Source: Pseudomonas canadensis
Lineage (GTDB): Bacteria; Pseudomonadota; Gammaproteobacteria; Pseudomonadales; Pseudomonadaceae
Direction of reading: 5' to 3'
Length of the DNA stretch: 64,000 nucleotides
Assembly (NCBI RefSeq): GCF_000503215.1
Contig: NZ_KI628540.1
Location: 67,030-131,029, forward strand
A program made the translations under genes and the position numbers. The notes below the pieces were generated by a model. The model was not told the origin of the DNA and searched no databases. It saw only the letters and a list, made by a program, of their open reading frames with translations. Position 1 is the stretch's first letter; every line of letters begins with the position of its first letter. Positions 25,577 to 35,876 of this stretch are shown here, in pieces.

Positions 25577-26214
25577 TTAGCCAGCCGTTCTTCCAGCGCC
25601 GCAATCCGCGCTTCCAGCTCCTCGATGCGCTCGACCGATACGCCGCTGACAGCCCCGCGTTCTACCGGGCTTCCCCGCGCGGCCATAATCACTTCGATAT
25701 CCGCCGGATCACCCAGTGCATGGGTATACCGGTCTTCGCGCTGCCCCGCCTGGCGCGGCACGAGCAACGCCAGACCTCGGGCAATCAGGCGTTCCAGCTG
25801 ATGGACCACCTGCTCGGCATCTTCGAAATCATGCATACGCCCGCTGCGGGTCAGCAGCTCATTGACGGTCTGCGGCCCGCGCAAAAACAGCAGCCCGATC
25901 AGGATCACCTGGGCCGGCACCAACTCCAGCGCCTTGTCCACGCGGTGTTCCCAACGGTCGGCACGGCTGCCCATCACCAGGCGGGTGAAGCCTTGGCCTT
26001 CCAGCGTGCGCAGGCTCTGGCCGACCTGGCCCTGGCTGAGGTTCATGACCGGTTCACGGCTGGTCTTCTGGTTACAGGCGAGTACCAGAGCATTGAGGGT
26101 CAGGGGATAGGTTTCCGGGTTGGTCGCCTGTTTTTCGATCAGGCAGCCCAGGAGCCGGATTTCCGTGCTGTTCAGGCGCGGCTCAGGGGTCTCGGTGTCG
26201 TGCTCGGCGGTCAT
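25570..26214 (-). CDS. UPF0502 / YceH-family protein
   Basis: 214 residues, AGGGAA upstream of the ATG. Two winged-helix modules typical of DUF480: [44 protein letters not shown] (first wing) and [30 protein letters not shown] (second). The last ~25 residues ([21 protein letters not shown]) form a leucine-zipper-like coiled coil, suggesting a dimer. Probable DNA-binding or scaffold protein of unknown role. Its last codons lie in a REP element. Confidence 0.88.
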   Translation of the reverse strand: MTAEHDTETPEPRLNSTEIRLLGCLIEKQATNPETYPLTLNALVLACNQKTSREPVMNLSQGQVGQSLRTLEGQGFTRLVMGSRADRWEHRVDKALELVPAQVILIGLLFLRGPQTVNELLTRSGRMHDFEDAEQVVHQLERLIARGLALLVPRQAGQREDRYTHALGDPADIEVIMAARGSPVERGAVSGVSVERIEELEARIAALEERLANL

Positions 26215-26330
26215 CGCGCTTTCCCTATGCAGTGAAGGCCCTTAGCCTAATCCTGAAAAAATAAAAGACAAGCGATAGGCATGGCTATAATCGCCGCTGG
26301 TTCAAACCGTGACATTACCCAGAGACTGCC

Positions 26331-26840
26331 ATGACTATTTCCCTGTACGCCGCTTCCATTCCTGTCTTCAAGCAAATGCTCACCGCCCTGAGCGGCGTGT
26401 TGACCAAGGCCGAAGCCCACGCCACCGCCAAGAACATCGAGCCGAACGCCTTGCTGCAAGCGCGTCTGTTCCCGGACATGTTCCAACTGGTGCGCCAGGT
26501 GCAGATCGCCGTCGACTTCGCCAAGGGTGTTTCCGCACGCCTGGCTGAGATCGAAGTGCCGAAATACGAAGATACCGAAGTCACCTTCGCCGACCTGCAA
26601 GCGCTGATCGCCAAGGTGTTGGCCTTTGTCGACACCATCAAGCCCGAGCAGATCGACGGCAAGGAAGGCATCGAGATCGTCACTCGCCCAGGCACGCCGA
26701 AAGAGAAGCGCTTCAGCGGCCAATCCTACCTGCTGACCTACGGCCTGCCGCAGTTCTTCTTCCACGTCACCACCGCTTACGCTTTGCTGCGCCACAACGG
26801 CGTAGAAGTGGGCAAGCGTGATTACATGGGCGCGTTCTAA
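26331..26840 (+). CDS. DUF1993 family protein
   Basis: 169 residues. Landmarks: MTISLYAASIPVFKQML at the start, an internal LFPDMFQLVRQVQIAVDFAKG and C-terminal LPQFFFHVTTAYALLRHNGVEVGKRDYMG. The fold is a four-helix DinB-like bundle according to family knowledge; function is unknown. Single gene with its own strong downstream terminator shared with sstT. Confidence 0.88.
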   Translation: MTISLYAASIPVFKQMLTALSGVLTKAEAHATAKNIEPNALLQARLFPDMFQLVRQVQIAVDFAKGVSARLAEIEVPKYEDTEVTFADLQALIAKVLAFVDTIKPEQIDGKEGIEIVTRPGTPKEKRFSGQSYLLTYGLPQFFFHVTTAYALLRHNGVEVGKRDYMGAF

Positions 26841-26849
26841 GCATCCAGC

Positions 26850-26901
26850 CACAAAAAAGCCCGGGGTCGTTCACTGAAGAACGACCCCGGGCTTTTTTGT
26901 G
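26850..26901. terminator. Strong bidirectional terminator
   Basis: Perfect 22-base arms around an 8-base loop, GC-rich in the stem core (GCCCGGGGTCGTT) and ending in six As on one side and six Ts on the other. It serves both the DUF1993 gene and the convergent sstT. Confidence 0.95.
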
Positions 26902-26909
26902 GCCGGCGG

Positions 26910-28130
26910 TCAAGCCGGCTGTTCTTCCTTGCCCAGGCAGGCGGCGGCGGTGAACAGTACGTCGGTGGACGAATTCAGCGCGGTTTCCGCCGAATCCTGC
27001 AGCACCCCGATGATGAACCCCACAGCAACGACTTGCATGGCAATCTCGCTGGGAATGCCAAACAGGCTGCACGCCAGCGGGATCAGCAGCAGCGAACCGC
27101 CCGCCACGCCGGAAGCTCCGCAGGCGCAGACGGCCGCGACCACGCTGAGCAGCACGGCGGTGGGCAGGTCGACGGCGATGCCCAGGGTGTGCACGGCGGC
27201 CAGGGTCAGCACGGTGATGGTGATCGCGGCGCCGGCCATGTTGATGGTGGCACCGAGCGGGATCGACACCGAGTACGTGTCTTCATGCAGGCCCAGGCGT
27301 TTGCTCAACGCCAGGTTGACCGGGATGTTCGCCGCCGAACTGCGGGTGAAGAACGCGGTGATCCCGCTTTCCCGCAGGCACAACAGCACCAACGGGTAAG
27401 GATTGCGACGCAGTTTCCAGAAGACGATGGCCGGGTTGACCACCAGCGCCACGAACAGCATGCAGCCGATCAGCACCACCAGCAGGTGGGCGTAGCCGAG
27501 CAGGGCGCCGAAGCCGGAAGTGGCCAGGGTCGAGGCCACCAGGCCGAAAATACCCAGCGGCGCAAAGCGGATCACCACCCGCACGATCAGTGTGACGCCA
27601 TTGGACAGGTCGTCGAGCACGGTGCGGGTGGTCTCGCCGGCATGGCGAATGGCTACGCCCATGCCGATAGCCCAGGCCAGGATGCCGATGAAGTTGGCAT
27701 TCATCAGTGCGCTGACCGGGTTGTCCACCACGCTCAACAACAGGCTTTGCAGCACTTCACCGATGCCGCCGGGCGCGGTCACGGTTGCGTCGTGGGTTGC
27801 CAGCACTAGCGAGGAGGGGAACCACATGCTCGCAATCACCGCGACCACGGCGGCGGCAAAGGTGCCCAGCAGGTAGAGGAACAGGATCGGTTTTATATGG
27901 GTTTCTTGGCCGTGCTTATGGTTGGCGATCGACGCCATCACCAGCACAAACACCAGGATCGGTGCCACGGCCTTGAGCGCCGCGACGAATACTTTGCCGA
28001 TGAATCCGGTGGCCTTGGCTGCCTCGGGCAACAGTAAGGCCAGCAGGATGCCGGCGATCAGGCCGATGACGATTTGCGTGACCAGGCTGACGCGCGCCAG
28101 TCGTTGCAGGAGGGAAGGGGCAGCAGTCAT
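26910..28130 (-). CDS. sstT: Serine/threonine:Na+ symporter
   Basis: 406 residues from ATG 28130 ([24 protein letters not shown]). Dicarboxylate/amino acid:cation symporter fold with ~8 segments and two re-entrant loops. Signature stretches are [44 protein letters not shown] and the C-terminal [24 protein letters not shown], both characteristic of SstT. It imports serine and threonine with sodium at the inner membrane. Single gene; convergent with DUF1993 through a shared terminator. Confidence 0.93.
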   Translation of the reverse strand: MTAAPSLLQRLARVSLVTQIVIGLIAGILLALLLPEAAKATGFIGKVFVAALKAVAPILVFVLVMASIANHKHGQETHIKPILFLYLLGTFAAAVVAVIASMWFPSSLVLATHDATVTAPGGIGEVLQSLLLSVVDNPVSALMNANFIGILAWAIGMGVAIRHAGETTRTVLDDLSNGVTLIVRVVIRFAPLGIFGLVASTLATSGFGALLGYAHLLVVLIGCMLFVALVVNPAIVFWKLRRNPYPLVLLCLRESGITAFFTRSSAANIPVNLALSKRLGLHEDTYSVSIPLGATINMAGAAITITVLTLAAVHTLGIAVDLPTAVLLSVVAAVCACGASGVAGGSLLLIPLACSLFGIPSEIAMQVVAVGFIIGVLQDSAETALNSSTDVLFTAAACLGKEEQPA

Positions 28131-28358
28131 AAACACTTGTCTCTAGTTTTTGGAGGCACGGCGGCACAGGCAGAAAAGGCTGTAGGACGCGGATCGCGAA
28201 GTCTAGCATGCTGTAGGAAATGTCCCCGTCGGTGCGGCATTGCGTCACCCGCCCGCCCCAGCCTTTGCAAAACCCTGTTAAGATTCCGTCCTCTCATCTT
28301 TCCTATCCTTCAGCGCGCCCTTCGGGCTGTCGTTGATGTCGTCGTTTCTGGAGTTTTC

Positions 28359-29516
28359 ATGTTGTTTCCCATCCTGCTGCTGTCGGCCGCCGGCTTTACC
28401 GTGCTGACCACGGAATTCGTCATCGTCGGCCTGCTGCCCTCCATCGCCCGGGACCTGAATGTGAGTGTGTCCCAAGCCGGGCTGCTGGTGACCTTGTTTG
28501 CGTTTACCGTGGCGGCCTTTGGGCCGTTTCTGACGGCCTACTGCGCGCGTTTCCCACGCAAGCGGCTGTTTATCAGCATTCTGATCCTGTTCGGCGTGGC
28601 CAATACCGTGGCGGCGCTGGCACCGAATATCTGGGTGATGGCAGTGGCGCGGCTGATCCCGGCACTGGGTTTGCCGGTGTTCTGGGCGTTGGCCAGCGAA
28701 ACGGCGGTGGACATCGTCGGCCCCGAATTCGCCGGGCGCGCTATTGAGAAGATCGGCTTCGGCATCGTCTGCGCCACGGTGTTCGGCATTCCGGTGGGCA
28801 CGCTGATTTCCGATATGTTCGGCTGGCGCAGCGCGTTTGCCATCCTTGCGGTGGTGGCATTGGCCAAGGCCTTGTTGCTGTTTATCTACCTGCCGGTGAC
28901 CCAGCCGAAGAACGATCAAGTGACGCTGCGCTCGCAGTTCAAGATCCTGCGTAACCCGCTGATGCAGGGCCATATCCTGCTGTCGATCCTGGTGTTCAGC
29001 GGCATGTTCACGGCGTACACCTATTTGGCGGATATTCTCGAGCGACTGGCCGGTTTCGACGGTACGTTGGTGGGCTGGTGCCTGATGGGCTTCGGTGCGG
29101 TCGGGCTGATTGGCAATTCGTTGGGCGGGCGTGCGGTGGATCGCCACCCGTTGATCGCGTCGATGGTGTTCTGCGGCTTCATGATTGCGGGCATGGTGGC
29201 GTTGGTACCGGCGATCCATTCCACCATTGGCCTGGCGGCGGCGATGGCCGTGTGGGGCGTGACCCAGGCGGCGATGTTTCTGGTCAGCCATGTGCGCTTG
29301 ATGAAAGCCGCGCCCCATGCGCCGGCATTTGGCGCGTCGCTGAACATCGCCGGGGCCAACCTGGGCATCGGCCTGGGCGCCCTGGTAGGTGGCCATGTGA
29401 TCGACACCCTCGGCCTGGGCAGCCTGGGCTTTGCTGCGTCCGGGTTTATCCTGGTGTCGATCCTGCTGGCGTTGTGGTTGATGACTGCCAAGCACCCGGT
29501 CGCCTCCCAGGCTTGA
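28359..29516 (+). CDS. MFS transporter, DHA1 exporter type
   Basis: 385 residues, 12 membrane segments. ATG 28359 is chosen because GGAG lies 7 bases upstream and the protein then begins at TM1 (MLFPILLLSAAGFTVLTTEFVIVGLL). TEFVIVGLLP at TM1, the FPRKRLF loop after TM2 (motif A region) and GIPVGTLISDMFGWRSAF (motif C/antiporter region in TM5) place it with AraJ/YdhP-like drug or sugar exporters. Substrate unknown. It converges with the NhaR-type gene, stops four bases apart. Confidence 0.85.
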   Translation: MLFPILLLSAAGFTVLTTEFVIVGLLPSIARDLNVSVSQAGLLVTLFAFTVAAFGPFLTAYCARFPRKRLFISILILFGVANTVAALAPNIWVMAVARLIPALGLPVFWALASETAVDIVGPEFAGRAIEKIGFGIVCATVFGIPVGTLISDMFGWRSAFAILAVVALAKALLLFIYLPVTQPKNDQVTLRSQFKILRNPLMQGHILLSILVFSGMFTAYTYLADILERLAGFDGTLVGWCLMGFGAVGLIGNSLGGRAVDRHPLIASMVFCGFMIAGMVALVPAIHSTIGLAAAMAVWGVTQAAMFLVSHVRLMKAAPHAPAFGASLNIAGANLGIGLGALVGGHVIDTLGLGSLGFAASGFILVSILLALWLMTAKHPVASQA

Positions 29517-29520
29517 ACCG

Positions 29521-30423
29521 TCAGGGCAGGGTGGTAAACAACTCCCGTCGAGCGCCTTCGGTAATCGCCACGATGCCGGGGTGCTTGACCTTGCGTTCCA
29601 CCGAGATCGCGTAGAACGACTCGGTCACCGCCACAGTCTGGCCAATCAGCGCCACGCCGTACTGGCGCACCACCTCATCGGCAATCACGCTGGGGGCGAT
29701 AAAAATCCCGCTGCCGGATTGGCCGAAGGCCTGCATCAAGGCGCTGTCATCGAACTCACCGATGATCTTCGGCTGGATCTGCTGTTCGGCGAACCAGCGC
29801 TGCAAACGGCTGCGGACCACGGTTTCCGCCCCTGGGATCAATAGCGGCGCGCCGTGCAGGCACTGCGGGAAATCCCCGCCATATGCGTCGGCCAGCGCTT
29901 GGGTGGCGAAAAAGCTGATACCGCATTCTCCCAACTTCTGGCTGTAGCCCCTGATGTCCAGGTGCGTTGGCATGGGGCTGTCAGAAATCACCAGGTCCAG
30001 GCGCTGGATGGCCAGGTCTGCCAGCAGGCGTTCGAGCTTGTCTTCGCGGCAGGTGATGCGGATCGGTTCGCTCAACTCCATGGTCGGTGCGATCAGTCGG
30101 TAAACGATGGATTTGGGCACCACATCCGCCACGCCGACACGGAACAGAATCTGCTGTTCATCGGGCTGCGCGCGCAGCATGGCCTCCAATTCATTGCCGG
30201 TCTGGAACATCTGCTCGGCGTAGGGCAGGGCCTGGCGCCCGGCTTCAGTCAACTCCAACTGACGGCCGACACGCTGAAACAGCGCGATACCAAAGGTTTG
30301 CTCCAACAGGCTGATCTGCCCGCTGATGGTCTGGGGCGTGAGGTTAAGCTGCTCACACGCACGCACGATGCTGCCAGTCTTGGCCACCACCCAGAAGTAG
30401 TGCAGTTGTCGGTAATTGAGCAT
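29521..30423 (-). CDS. LysR-family regulator, NhaR-type
   Basis: 300 residues from ATG 30423 (MLNYRQLHYFWVVAKTGSI), which aligns with the start of E. coli NhaR; an ATG three codons earlier is also possible. The HTH is residues ~18-40 (RACEQLNLTPQTISGQISLLEQ), with the TPQTISGQI typical of NhaR and unlike most LysR proteins. The effector domain follows. NhaR activates a Na+/H+ antiporter in E. coli, but no antiporter gene is adjacent here; the divergent neighbour is a small lipoprotein gene. A dyad lies 11 bases upstream of its start. Confidence 0.85.
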   Translation of the reverse strand: MLNYRQLHYFWVVAKTGSIVRACEQLNLTPQTISGQISLLEQTFGIALFQRVGRQLELTEAGRQALPYAEQMFQTGNELEAMLRAQPDEQQILFRVGVADVVPKSIVYRLIAPTMELSEPIRITCREDKLERLLADLAIQRLDLVISDSPMPTHLDIRGYSQKLGECGISFFATQALADAYGGDFPQCLHGAPLLIPGAETVVRSRLQRWFAEQQIQPKIIGEFDDSALMQAFGQSGSGIFIAPSVIADEVVRQYGVALIGQTVAVTESFYAISVERKVKHPGIVAITEGARRELFTTLP

Positions 30424-30433
30424 GACGACCATA

Positions 30434-30452
30434 ACTTCGTAAAAGCCGAAGT
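30434..30452. promoter_or_regulatory. Dyad next to the NhaR-type gene start
   Basis: ACTTCG-N7-CGAAGT, 19 bases, between the divergent regulator and lipoprotein genes; size and spacing fit a LysR half-site pair for autoregulation. Confidence 0.4.
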
Positions 30453-30557
30453 ATACTCGAGAAAAATACGAATTTTCCTGAACTGTTCACCTGCATAGAA
30501 TGCCTCGCTATCGCGGGGCCACTATTTGGACCCAATGGTTCTAACGAGGAAGACATC

Positions 30558-30809
30558 ATGAAACTCAATTCCCTGGGCAAGGCATCGTTGCTTGCGCTTA
30601 CATTGGTAGTGATCAGCGGCTGCGATCAGGTCGAGAAAAGCGCGCAGCAGGTGCTGGGCAAGGCCACCGAATCGGCCAAGCAAGCCATCGATGACACGCA
30701 CAAGGCGGCCGAGCAGGCATTGAGTGAAGCGACAAACGGCCTGATCAACCCGCAGAACAAGGATGATCAGGAAGACAAAGAAAGCGAATCGAACAGCAAA
30801 GAAGCCTAA
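30558..30809 (+). CDS. Small envelope lipoprotein
   Basis: 83 residues. Lipoprotein signal with lipobox VISGC (Cys ~22) followed by DQ; Asp at +2 suggests retention at the inner membrane by the E. coli rule, which is less reliable in Pseudomonas. The mature part is an alanine/glutamine-rich helix (KSAQQVLGKATESAKQAIDDTHKAAEQALSEA), then a very acidic tail. GAGGAAGACATC precedes the ATG. Function unknown; resembles small stress-associated coiled-coil lipoproteins. 42 bases ahead of the terC gene, probably co-transcribed. Confidence 0.75.
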   Translation: MKLNSLGKASLLALTLVVISGCDQVEKSAQQVLGKATESAKQAIDDTHKAAEQALSEATNGLINPQNKDDQEDKESESNSKEA

Positions 30810-30851
30810 TTTCCCGCCCTTTATATTTACGAAGAACGTCAGGACTGACCT

Positions 30852-31604
30852 ATGGATTACCTTTTACAACTGGCCGCCAGCCCCACCGCCTGGGTTGCCC
30901 TGGCGACCTTGATCGTCATGGAGATCGTGCTGGGCATCGATAACCTGATCTTCATTTCGATCCTCACCAACAAGCTGCCGGAGCAGCATCGGGCCAAGGC
31001 ACGACGCATCGGTATCAGCATGGCGTTGGTGTTGCGTCTGGGCCTGCTGAGCACCATCGCGTTCATCGTGCAGTTGACCGCACCGGTATTCGAAGTGTTT
31101 GGCCAGGCGTTTTCGTGGAAGGACATGATCCTGATCGCCGGTGGTCTGTTCCTGGTGTGGAAGGCAACCACCGAGATCCATCACAGCATGGACCCGGAGC
31201 CGGAAGAGAAGGAAACCAGCGCCGGCAACGTCGTGGCCATCGGTTTTGCCGCGGCCATCGGCCAGATCCTGTTGCTTGACCTAGTGTTCTCCATCGACAG
31301 CATCATCACCGCTGTGGGCATGACTGAGCACTTGCCGATCATGATCATTGCCGTAGTGACTTCGGTGATCGTGATGCTGGTGGCGGCCGAACCGCTGGCC
31401 AAGTTCATCAACGACAACCCGACCGTGGTGATGTTGGCCCTGGGCTTCCTGATCATGATCGGCATGACGTTGATCGCCGAAGGCTTCGGCGCCCATGTGC
31501 CTAAAGGCTACGTGTATGCGGCCATGGCGTTCTCGGCGGCGATCGAATGTTTGAACATTGCCCGTCGTAACCGTCACAAGCGTTTGCTTGCTGCCCGGCA
31601 ATAA
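30852..31604 (+). CDS. TerC-family integral membrane protein
   Basis: 250 residues, seven membrane segments, matching the short TerC/YgdQ group without CBS domains. Conserved acidic motifs [15 protein letters not shown] in TM1 and [15 protein letters not shown] in the middle carry the paired Asp residues that in TerC proteins are linked to metal (Mn) export. Followed by a clear terminator. Substrate in this organism is inferred only. Confidence 0.88.
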   Translation: MDYLLQLAASPTAWVALATLIVMEIVLGIDNLIFISILTNKLPEQHRAKARRIGISMALVLRLGLLSTIAFIVQLTAPVFEVFGQAFSWKDMILIAGGLFLVWKATTEIHHSMDPEPEEKETSAGNVVAIGFAAAIGQILLLDLVFSIDSIITAVGMTEHLPIMIIAVVTSVIVMLVAAEPLAKFINDNPTVVMLALGFLIMIGMTLIAEGFGAHVPKGYVYAAMAFSAAIECLNIARRNRHKRLLAARQ

Positions 31605-31615
31605 CGGCTGAAACC

Positions 31616-31655
31616 AAAAGGCCGGCTGTGCTCACAAGAGTCCAGCCGGCCTTTT
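31616..31655 (+). terminator. Terminator after the terC-family gene
   Basis: AAAAGGCCGGCT and AGCCGGCCTTTT, perfect 12-base arms around ~16 bases, ending in a T-run on the plus strand. Confidence 0.88.
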
Positions 31656-31698
31656 GCTGTCTGTTAGAATTCGCGCACTTGATAGCGTGAGGTCCTAC

Positions 31699-32733
31699 AT
31701 GAACGAGCCGATTCGTCTTACCCAGTACAGTCACGGCGCGGGGTGTGGCTGCAAGATATCGCCCCAGGTATTGGAGGTGATCCTTGCCGGTAGCGGCGCA
31801 CAGCACCTCGACCCCAAGCTGTGGGTGGGCAACGCTTCACGCGACGATGCGGCGGTGTACGCCATTGACGATGAGCGCGGCGTGGTCTCCACCACCGACT
31901 TTTTCATGCCGATTGTCGATGACCCCTTCGATTTCGGCCGGATTGCCGCCACCAACGCCATCAGTGACATCTACGCCATGGGCGGCGATCCGTTGATGGC
32001 CATCGCCATTCTGGGTTGGCCGGTGAATGTGCTGGCGCCGGAGATTGCCCGCGAGGTGATCCGTGGCGGCCGTTCCGTGTGCGACGAAGCCGGTATTCCC
32101 CTGGCGGGCGGCCACTCGATCGATGCCCCGGAGCCCATCTTCGGGCTGGCAGTGACCGGCCTCGTGCAAAAGCGCCATATGAAGCGCAACGACACGGCCA
32201 GCGCCGGTTGCCGGCTGTACCTGACCAAGCCTCTGGGCATCGGCATCCTCACAACCGCCGAGAAGAAGGGCAAATTGCGCGAAGCAGATATCGGCCTGGC
32301 CCGGGACTGGATGTGCACCCTGAACAAGCCCGGCAGTCGTTTCGGCAAGTTGGCGGGGGTGACGGCGATGACCGATGTCACCGGTTTCGGGCTGTTGGGC
32401 CACTTGGTGGAAATGGCCGATGGCAGCGGCCTGACGGCGCGCATCGAGTACAACAATGTCCCTCGCTTAGCCGGGATCGAAGATTATCTGGATCAGGGCT
32501 GCATGCCCGGCGGTACGTTGCGCAACTTCGACAGCTATTCAAGCAAACTCGGACGTCTTCAGGAGCTGCACAAGCGTGTGCTGTGCGACCCGCAGACCAG
32601 CGGCGGCCTGTTGATCGCCGTCACGCCCGAGGGCGATGCCGAATTCCACACTGTGGCGGCTGAACTGGGCCTGGTCCTGAAACCTATCGGCGAACTGGTC
32701 GAGCGACAGACCCACGCGGTTGAGGTGATTTGA
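31699..32733 (+). CDS. selD: Selenide, water dikinase (selenophosphate synthetase)
   Basis: 344 residues from ATG 31699 ([19 protein letters not shown]), matching the E. coli start. It makes selenophosphate from selenide and ATP. Catalytic Cys16 and Lys19 are in GAGCGCK; Cys rather than selenocysteine is used. ATP/metal motifs [24 protein letters not shown] and [12 protein letters not shown] are intact. Its TGA overlaps the mnmH ATG (TGATG), so the selenium donor and its user are coupled. With no selA/selB in view, the local purpose is tRNA 2-selenouridine. Confidence 0.96.
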   Translation: MNEPIRLTQYSHGAGCGCKISPQVLEVILAGSGAQHLDPKLWVGNASRDDAAVYAIDDERGVVSTTDFFMPIVDDPFDFGRIAATNAISDIYAMGGDPLMAIAILGWPVNVLAPEIAREVIRGGRSVCDEAGIPLAGGHSIDAPEPIFGLAVTGLVQKRHMKRNDTASAGCRLYLTKPLGIGILTTAEKKGKLREADIGLARDWMCTLNKPGSRFGKLAGVTAMTDVTGFGLLGHLVEMADGSGLTARIEYNNVPRLAGIEDYLDQGCMPGGTLRNFDSYSSKLGRLQELHKRVLCDPQTSGGLLIAVTPEGDAEFHTVAAELGLVLKPIGELVERQTHAVEVI

Positions 32734-33836
32734 TGGCGACTGATATCACCGACTACCGCGACATCTTTCTCAACGACCGGCCGATGATGGATACCCGCGC
32801 GCCGGTCGAGTTCGTCAAAGGCGCCTTTCCAGGTGTAGTCAATCTACCGCTGATGACCGATGACGAGCGCCAGCGGGTCGGCACCTGCTACAAACAGCAA
32901 GGCCAGCAGGCGGCCATCGTGCTCGGACATGAACTGGTGTCCGGCGCAATCAAGGCCGAGCGCATCGAACACTGGGCGCGTTTCGCCCAGGCCAACCCCG
33001 ATGGCTACCTCTACTGTTTCCGTGGAGGGCTGCGTTCGCAGATCGTGCAGCAGTGGCTAAAGACCGAGGCGGGTATCGAGTACCCGCGTGTGGGCGGTGG
33101 CTATAAGGCCATGCGCAGCTTTTTGCTGGAGACCGTTGAGCAGGCTGCGGCCCAGTGTGATTTTGTATTGCTGGGCGGCATGACCGGCACCGGCAAGACC
33201 GAGGTGCTCGGTCAATTGCGCAATGCCCTGGACCTGGAAGGCCACGCCAACCATCGTGGTTCCAGCTTCGGCAAGCGCGCCACGGCGCAGCCGTCCAACA
33301 TCGATTTCGAAAACCGCCTGGCGGTGGACCTGCTGAAGAAACGCGCCGCCGGTATCGAGCAGTTTGTGGTCGAGGACGAAAGCCGCATGATCGGCAGTTG
33401 CGCGTTGCCACTGCCGTTGCACAAGGGTATGCAGTCGTTCCCGATGGTGTGGTTGGAAGACAGCGTGGCAGGCCGGGTCGAACGGATCCTGCAAGCTTAC
33501 GTCGTGGACTTGTGTGCGGAATTCGTCGAGGTGTTTGGCGAGCGCGGCCAGGCGTTGTTCGCCGAGCGCCTGACCCAGAGCCTGGCCAATATCCACAAGC
33601 GCCTGGGCGGTGAGCGTTACCAGCGGTTGCAGGCGATCCTGCAGGACGCCCTGGTAGAACAGGCCCACAGCGGCGCCGTAGACCTGCACCGGGCCTGGAT
33701 CGAAGGGCTTTTGCGGGAATATTACGACCCGATGTACGCCTTCCAACGTGAAAGCAAAGGCGCACGTATCGAGTTTGCCGGCGAGCAGGGCGCCGTGGTG
33801 GCGTATCTGCGCGAGCGCGCCCAGGCTAAAGGATAG
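32733..33836 (+). CDS. mnmH: tRNA 2-selenouridine synthase
   Basis: 367 residues, also known as SelU/YbbB. The N-terminal rhodanese domain carries catalytic Cys95 in [10 protein letters not shown]. The C-terminal P-loop domain has GMTGTGKT (149-156). It replaces sulphur with selenium in 5-substituted 2-thiouridine at tRNA position 34, using SelD product. The start ATG shares a base with the selD stop. Its 3' end overlaps the convergent permease gene by 11 bases, leaving no room for a terminator between them. Confidence 0.95.
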   Translation: MATDITDYRDIFLNDRPMMDTRAPVEFVKGAFPGVVNLPLMTDDERQRVGTCYKQQGQQAAIVLGHELVSGAIKAERIEHWARFAQANPDGYLYCFRGGLRSQIVQQWLKTEAGIEYPRVGGGYKAMRSFLLETVEQAAAQCDFVLLGGMTGTGKTEVLGQLRNALDLEGHANHRGSSFGKRATAQPSNIDFENRLAVDLLKKRAAGIEQFVVEDESRMIGSCALPLPLHKGMQSFPMVWLEDSVAGRVERILQAYVVDLCAEFVEVFGERGQALFAERLTQSLANIHKRLGGERYQRLQAILQDALVEQAHSGAVDLHRAWIEGLLREYYDPMYAFQRESKGARIEFAGEQGAVVAYLRERAQAKG

Positions 33837-34881
33837 CGGCGCCGATCAAGCCGCAGGCCACCCCCACCAGGATTGTCAGCCCGGCCACCGTCACCAGCAC
33901 CCGCGTATCGAAATCCTTGCGCAGCATCAGCAGTGACGGCAGGCTCACGCTGGGTAAGGTCATCAGCAGCGCCACCGCTGGGCCAGTGCCCATGCCCAGG
34001 GCCATCATGGTTTGTACGATAGGGATCTCTGCGGCGGTGGGAATCACGAACAACGTGCCGACAATCGCCAGCGGCACCAGCCACACCAGGCTGTTGGTCA
34101 TGGCGCCGTCCACATGGGGAAACAGCCAGACCCGCGCCGCGCCCAGTATCAATACCGCCAGGATGTAGATCGGAATCGTGCTCCAGAACAGCTGCCACAA
34201 AGTGCGCAGCCAACGACTCAAGAACGGCTGCGACTCGCCAATGCTGGCTTCGGCCACCGCATCCAGCGCCGCTTCCGGTACCTGCTCCGGACCGGCAATA
34301 CGCTGTGCCACCAGCGACACTCCGACGACAAGCACAATGCCCGCCACCAGCCTGAGTGCGGTGAAGCCCCAGCCCAGCACAAAGCCCATGAACACCAGGG
34401 TCGCCGGATTCAGTACCGGGTTGGCGATCCAGAACGCCAACGCCGCGCCCACCGATACCCGCTGGCGGCGCATGCCCGCCGCGACCGGTGCCGCGCAGCA
34501 GCTGCACATCATGCCCGGCAACGCGAACAGCCCGCCGCGCAACGTCGAGGCAAGCCCGGCACGTCCAAACAGACGCAGCAGCCAATCCCGTGGAATCAGC
34601 ACTTGCAGGAGCGAGCCGAGGATCACCGCCAGCACGGCGGCTTTCCAGATCGCCAGGAAATACACCTGGGCGTAGGCGAGTGCCGCTGCCAAAGGCGCGC
34701 TTTGTTGATCGTTGAGGATCGAGGTGCCGATACTGTGGTTGTCGGCGGCAACGAAAGCCTTGAGGTAGTAGGGCGACCACTTCACATAGTAAAGGCCGAC
34801 GCAGGCAACCAGCAGGAACAGCGCAGGTTTCCACCAGAAGGACCAGCCCCGATTGGGTTGGGAGGACGTGAGGTCAGGCAT
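33826..34881 (-). CDS. DUF318/ArsP-type permease
   Basis: 351 residues, ~8 membrane segments. Two copies of the permease half are visible: [54 protein letters not shown] and [38 protein letters not shown]. The CSCC cysteine cluster in the first half is the notable feature and resembles the thiol sites of metal(loid) permeases of this family (e.g. organoarsenical ArsP). No arsenic genes are near. The convergent overlap with the selenium genes is positional and not proof of function. Substrate not assigned. Confidence 0.8.
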   Translation of the reverse strand: MPDLTSSQPNRGWSFWWKPALFLLVACVGLYYVKWSPYYLKAFVAADNHSIGTSILNDQQSAPLAAALAYAQVYFLAIWKAAVLAVILGSLLQVLIPRDWLLRLFGRAGLASTLRGGLFALPGMMCSCCAAPVAAGMRRQRVSVGAALAFWIANPVLNPATLVFMGFVLGWGFTALRLVAGIVLVVGVSLVAQRIAGPEQVPEAALDAVAEASIGESQPFLSRWLRTLWQLFWSTIPIYILAVLILGAARVWLFPHVDGAMTNSLVWLVPLAIVGTLFVIPTAAEIPIVQTMMALGMGTGPAVALLMTLPSVSLPSLLMLRKDFDTRVLVTVAGLTILVGVACGLIGAAIL

Positions 34882-34925
34882 GGTGATGATCCGCAGGTGA
34901 GTCGATAGCGGCGCATCATACGCTG

Positions 34926-35627
34926 TCAGCTATCGGCACTCACCTGCGTCGGTTCGGGGCAGCTTTTGTCGCCGTCGTTCAAGCCTTGCTTGTAGTTGCG
35001 GCTCAGCAGCGAGGCCTTGCCGTTATGCCAGGTCAGGGTCAGCACGTAGAGCGTGTCGTAGTCGCTGCCGGACCAGTCATCGGTGATGGTGTGCTTTTCG
35101 CCCGACGCTTCGCTCGCCACCCTGTTGATCAGCTCCGGCAGATAGCCGTGGGACCAGGCGGTGTAGATGATGGAGTTGTGGTACTTGTCCTCCACCAACT
35201 CGTCAGCGAGGTCGTGGGTATCGTTCGCCGAAAACTTGATGTTCACCGGCAGGCCCAATTTGATGGCGCTGGGGGTGATGGTCATCAACGGGCGAATGTA
35301 GCTGTAGGAATTGTCCAGTTCGCCTTCTTCCACATTCCGTGTCGGGTTGGCGGCGAACACGAAGTTGGCCTTGCCGAATTTTTCCGGGAGCAGGGTGGCC
35401 AGGTTCATCGCTCGGTTGAGGCCCTGGCAGTTGAGCTGGCCCAAGCCGCCGGCGGGTTTTTCGCCATGGCGCAGGAACACCAGGGTTTGTACGCCGTCCA
35501 CCGGCTCGGCGCTGCTGACGCGCGACTCCAGGGTCAGGCCGATAGCACCGCCTACGAGCAGCAGCGGCAACATGATGTATGAATATCGTTTCAGGCGTAG
35601 CGCAAGGCACAGAGGCTTGATAATCAT
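34926..35627 (-). CDS. Histidine phosphatase superfamily protein, membrane-anchored or exported
   Basis: 233 residues from ATG 35627; no good ribosome site, so the start is uncertain (an extension to 35666 is open). The N-terminus has a basic region then a hydrophobic helix (MLPLLLVGGAIGLTL), giving a signal anchor. The catalytic RHGE is in TLVFLRHGEKP, with a second His in AWSHGYLP. The rest holds extracytoplasmic-looking loops. It probably removes phosphate from a periplasmic substrate; which one is unknown. Confidence 0.75.
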   Translation of the reverse strand: MIIKPLCLALRLKRYSYIMLPLLLVGGAIGLTLESRVSSAEPVDGVQTLVFLRHGEKPAGGLGQLNCQGLNRAMNLATLLPEKFGKANFVFAANPTRNVEEGELDNSYSYIRPLMTITPSAIKLGLPVNIKFSANDTHDLADELVEDKYHNSIIYTAWSHGYLPELINRVASEASGEKHTITDDWSGSDYDTLYVLTLTWHNGKASLLSRNYKQGLNDGDKSCPEPTQVSADS

Positions 35628-35876
35628 TAGTGTCGAGTCTTCAGTGCATCGGATTAAGGCGGACAAGCCCGGCCCAGTGACGCATCCAGCGTCCTGCGGT
35701 GTTCCCTGTCAATAAAACGTGTTGCCTCCATTCACCGTTTGAGTGCACTTAAGAGTGCCCTCGGGCCTATTGGTTCGCCCATGCGGGATAATAGCCAGCG
35801 GTTGTTGCGTATTGATGACCCATGCAGGGCACCGTAGTGATAGCTATGATGGGGACTTTCTGAACAGGGACTTACG

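Noticed and set aside
28278-29495. 405-codon minus-strand frame opposite the MFS gene
   Set aside because: His/Gln/Arg-rich shadow translation; the MFS gene has clear membrane segments and a ribosome site.
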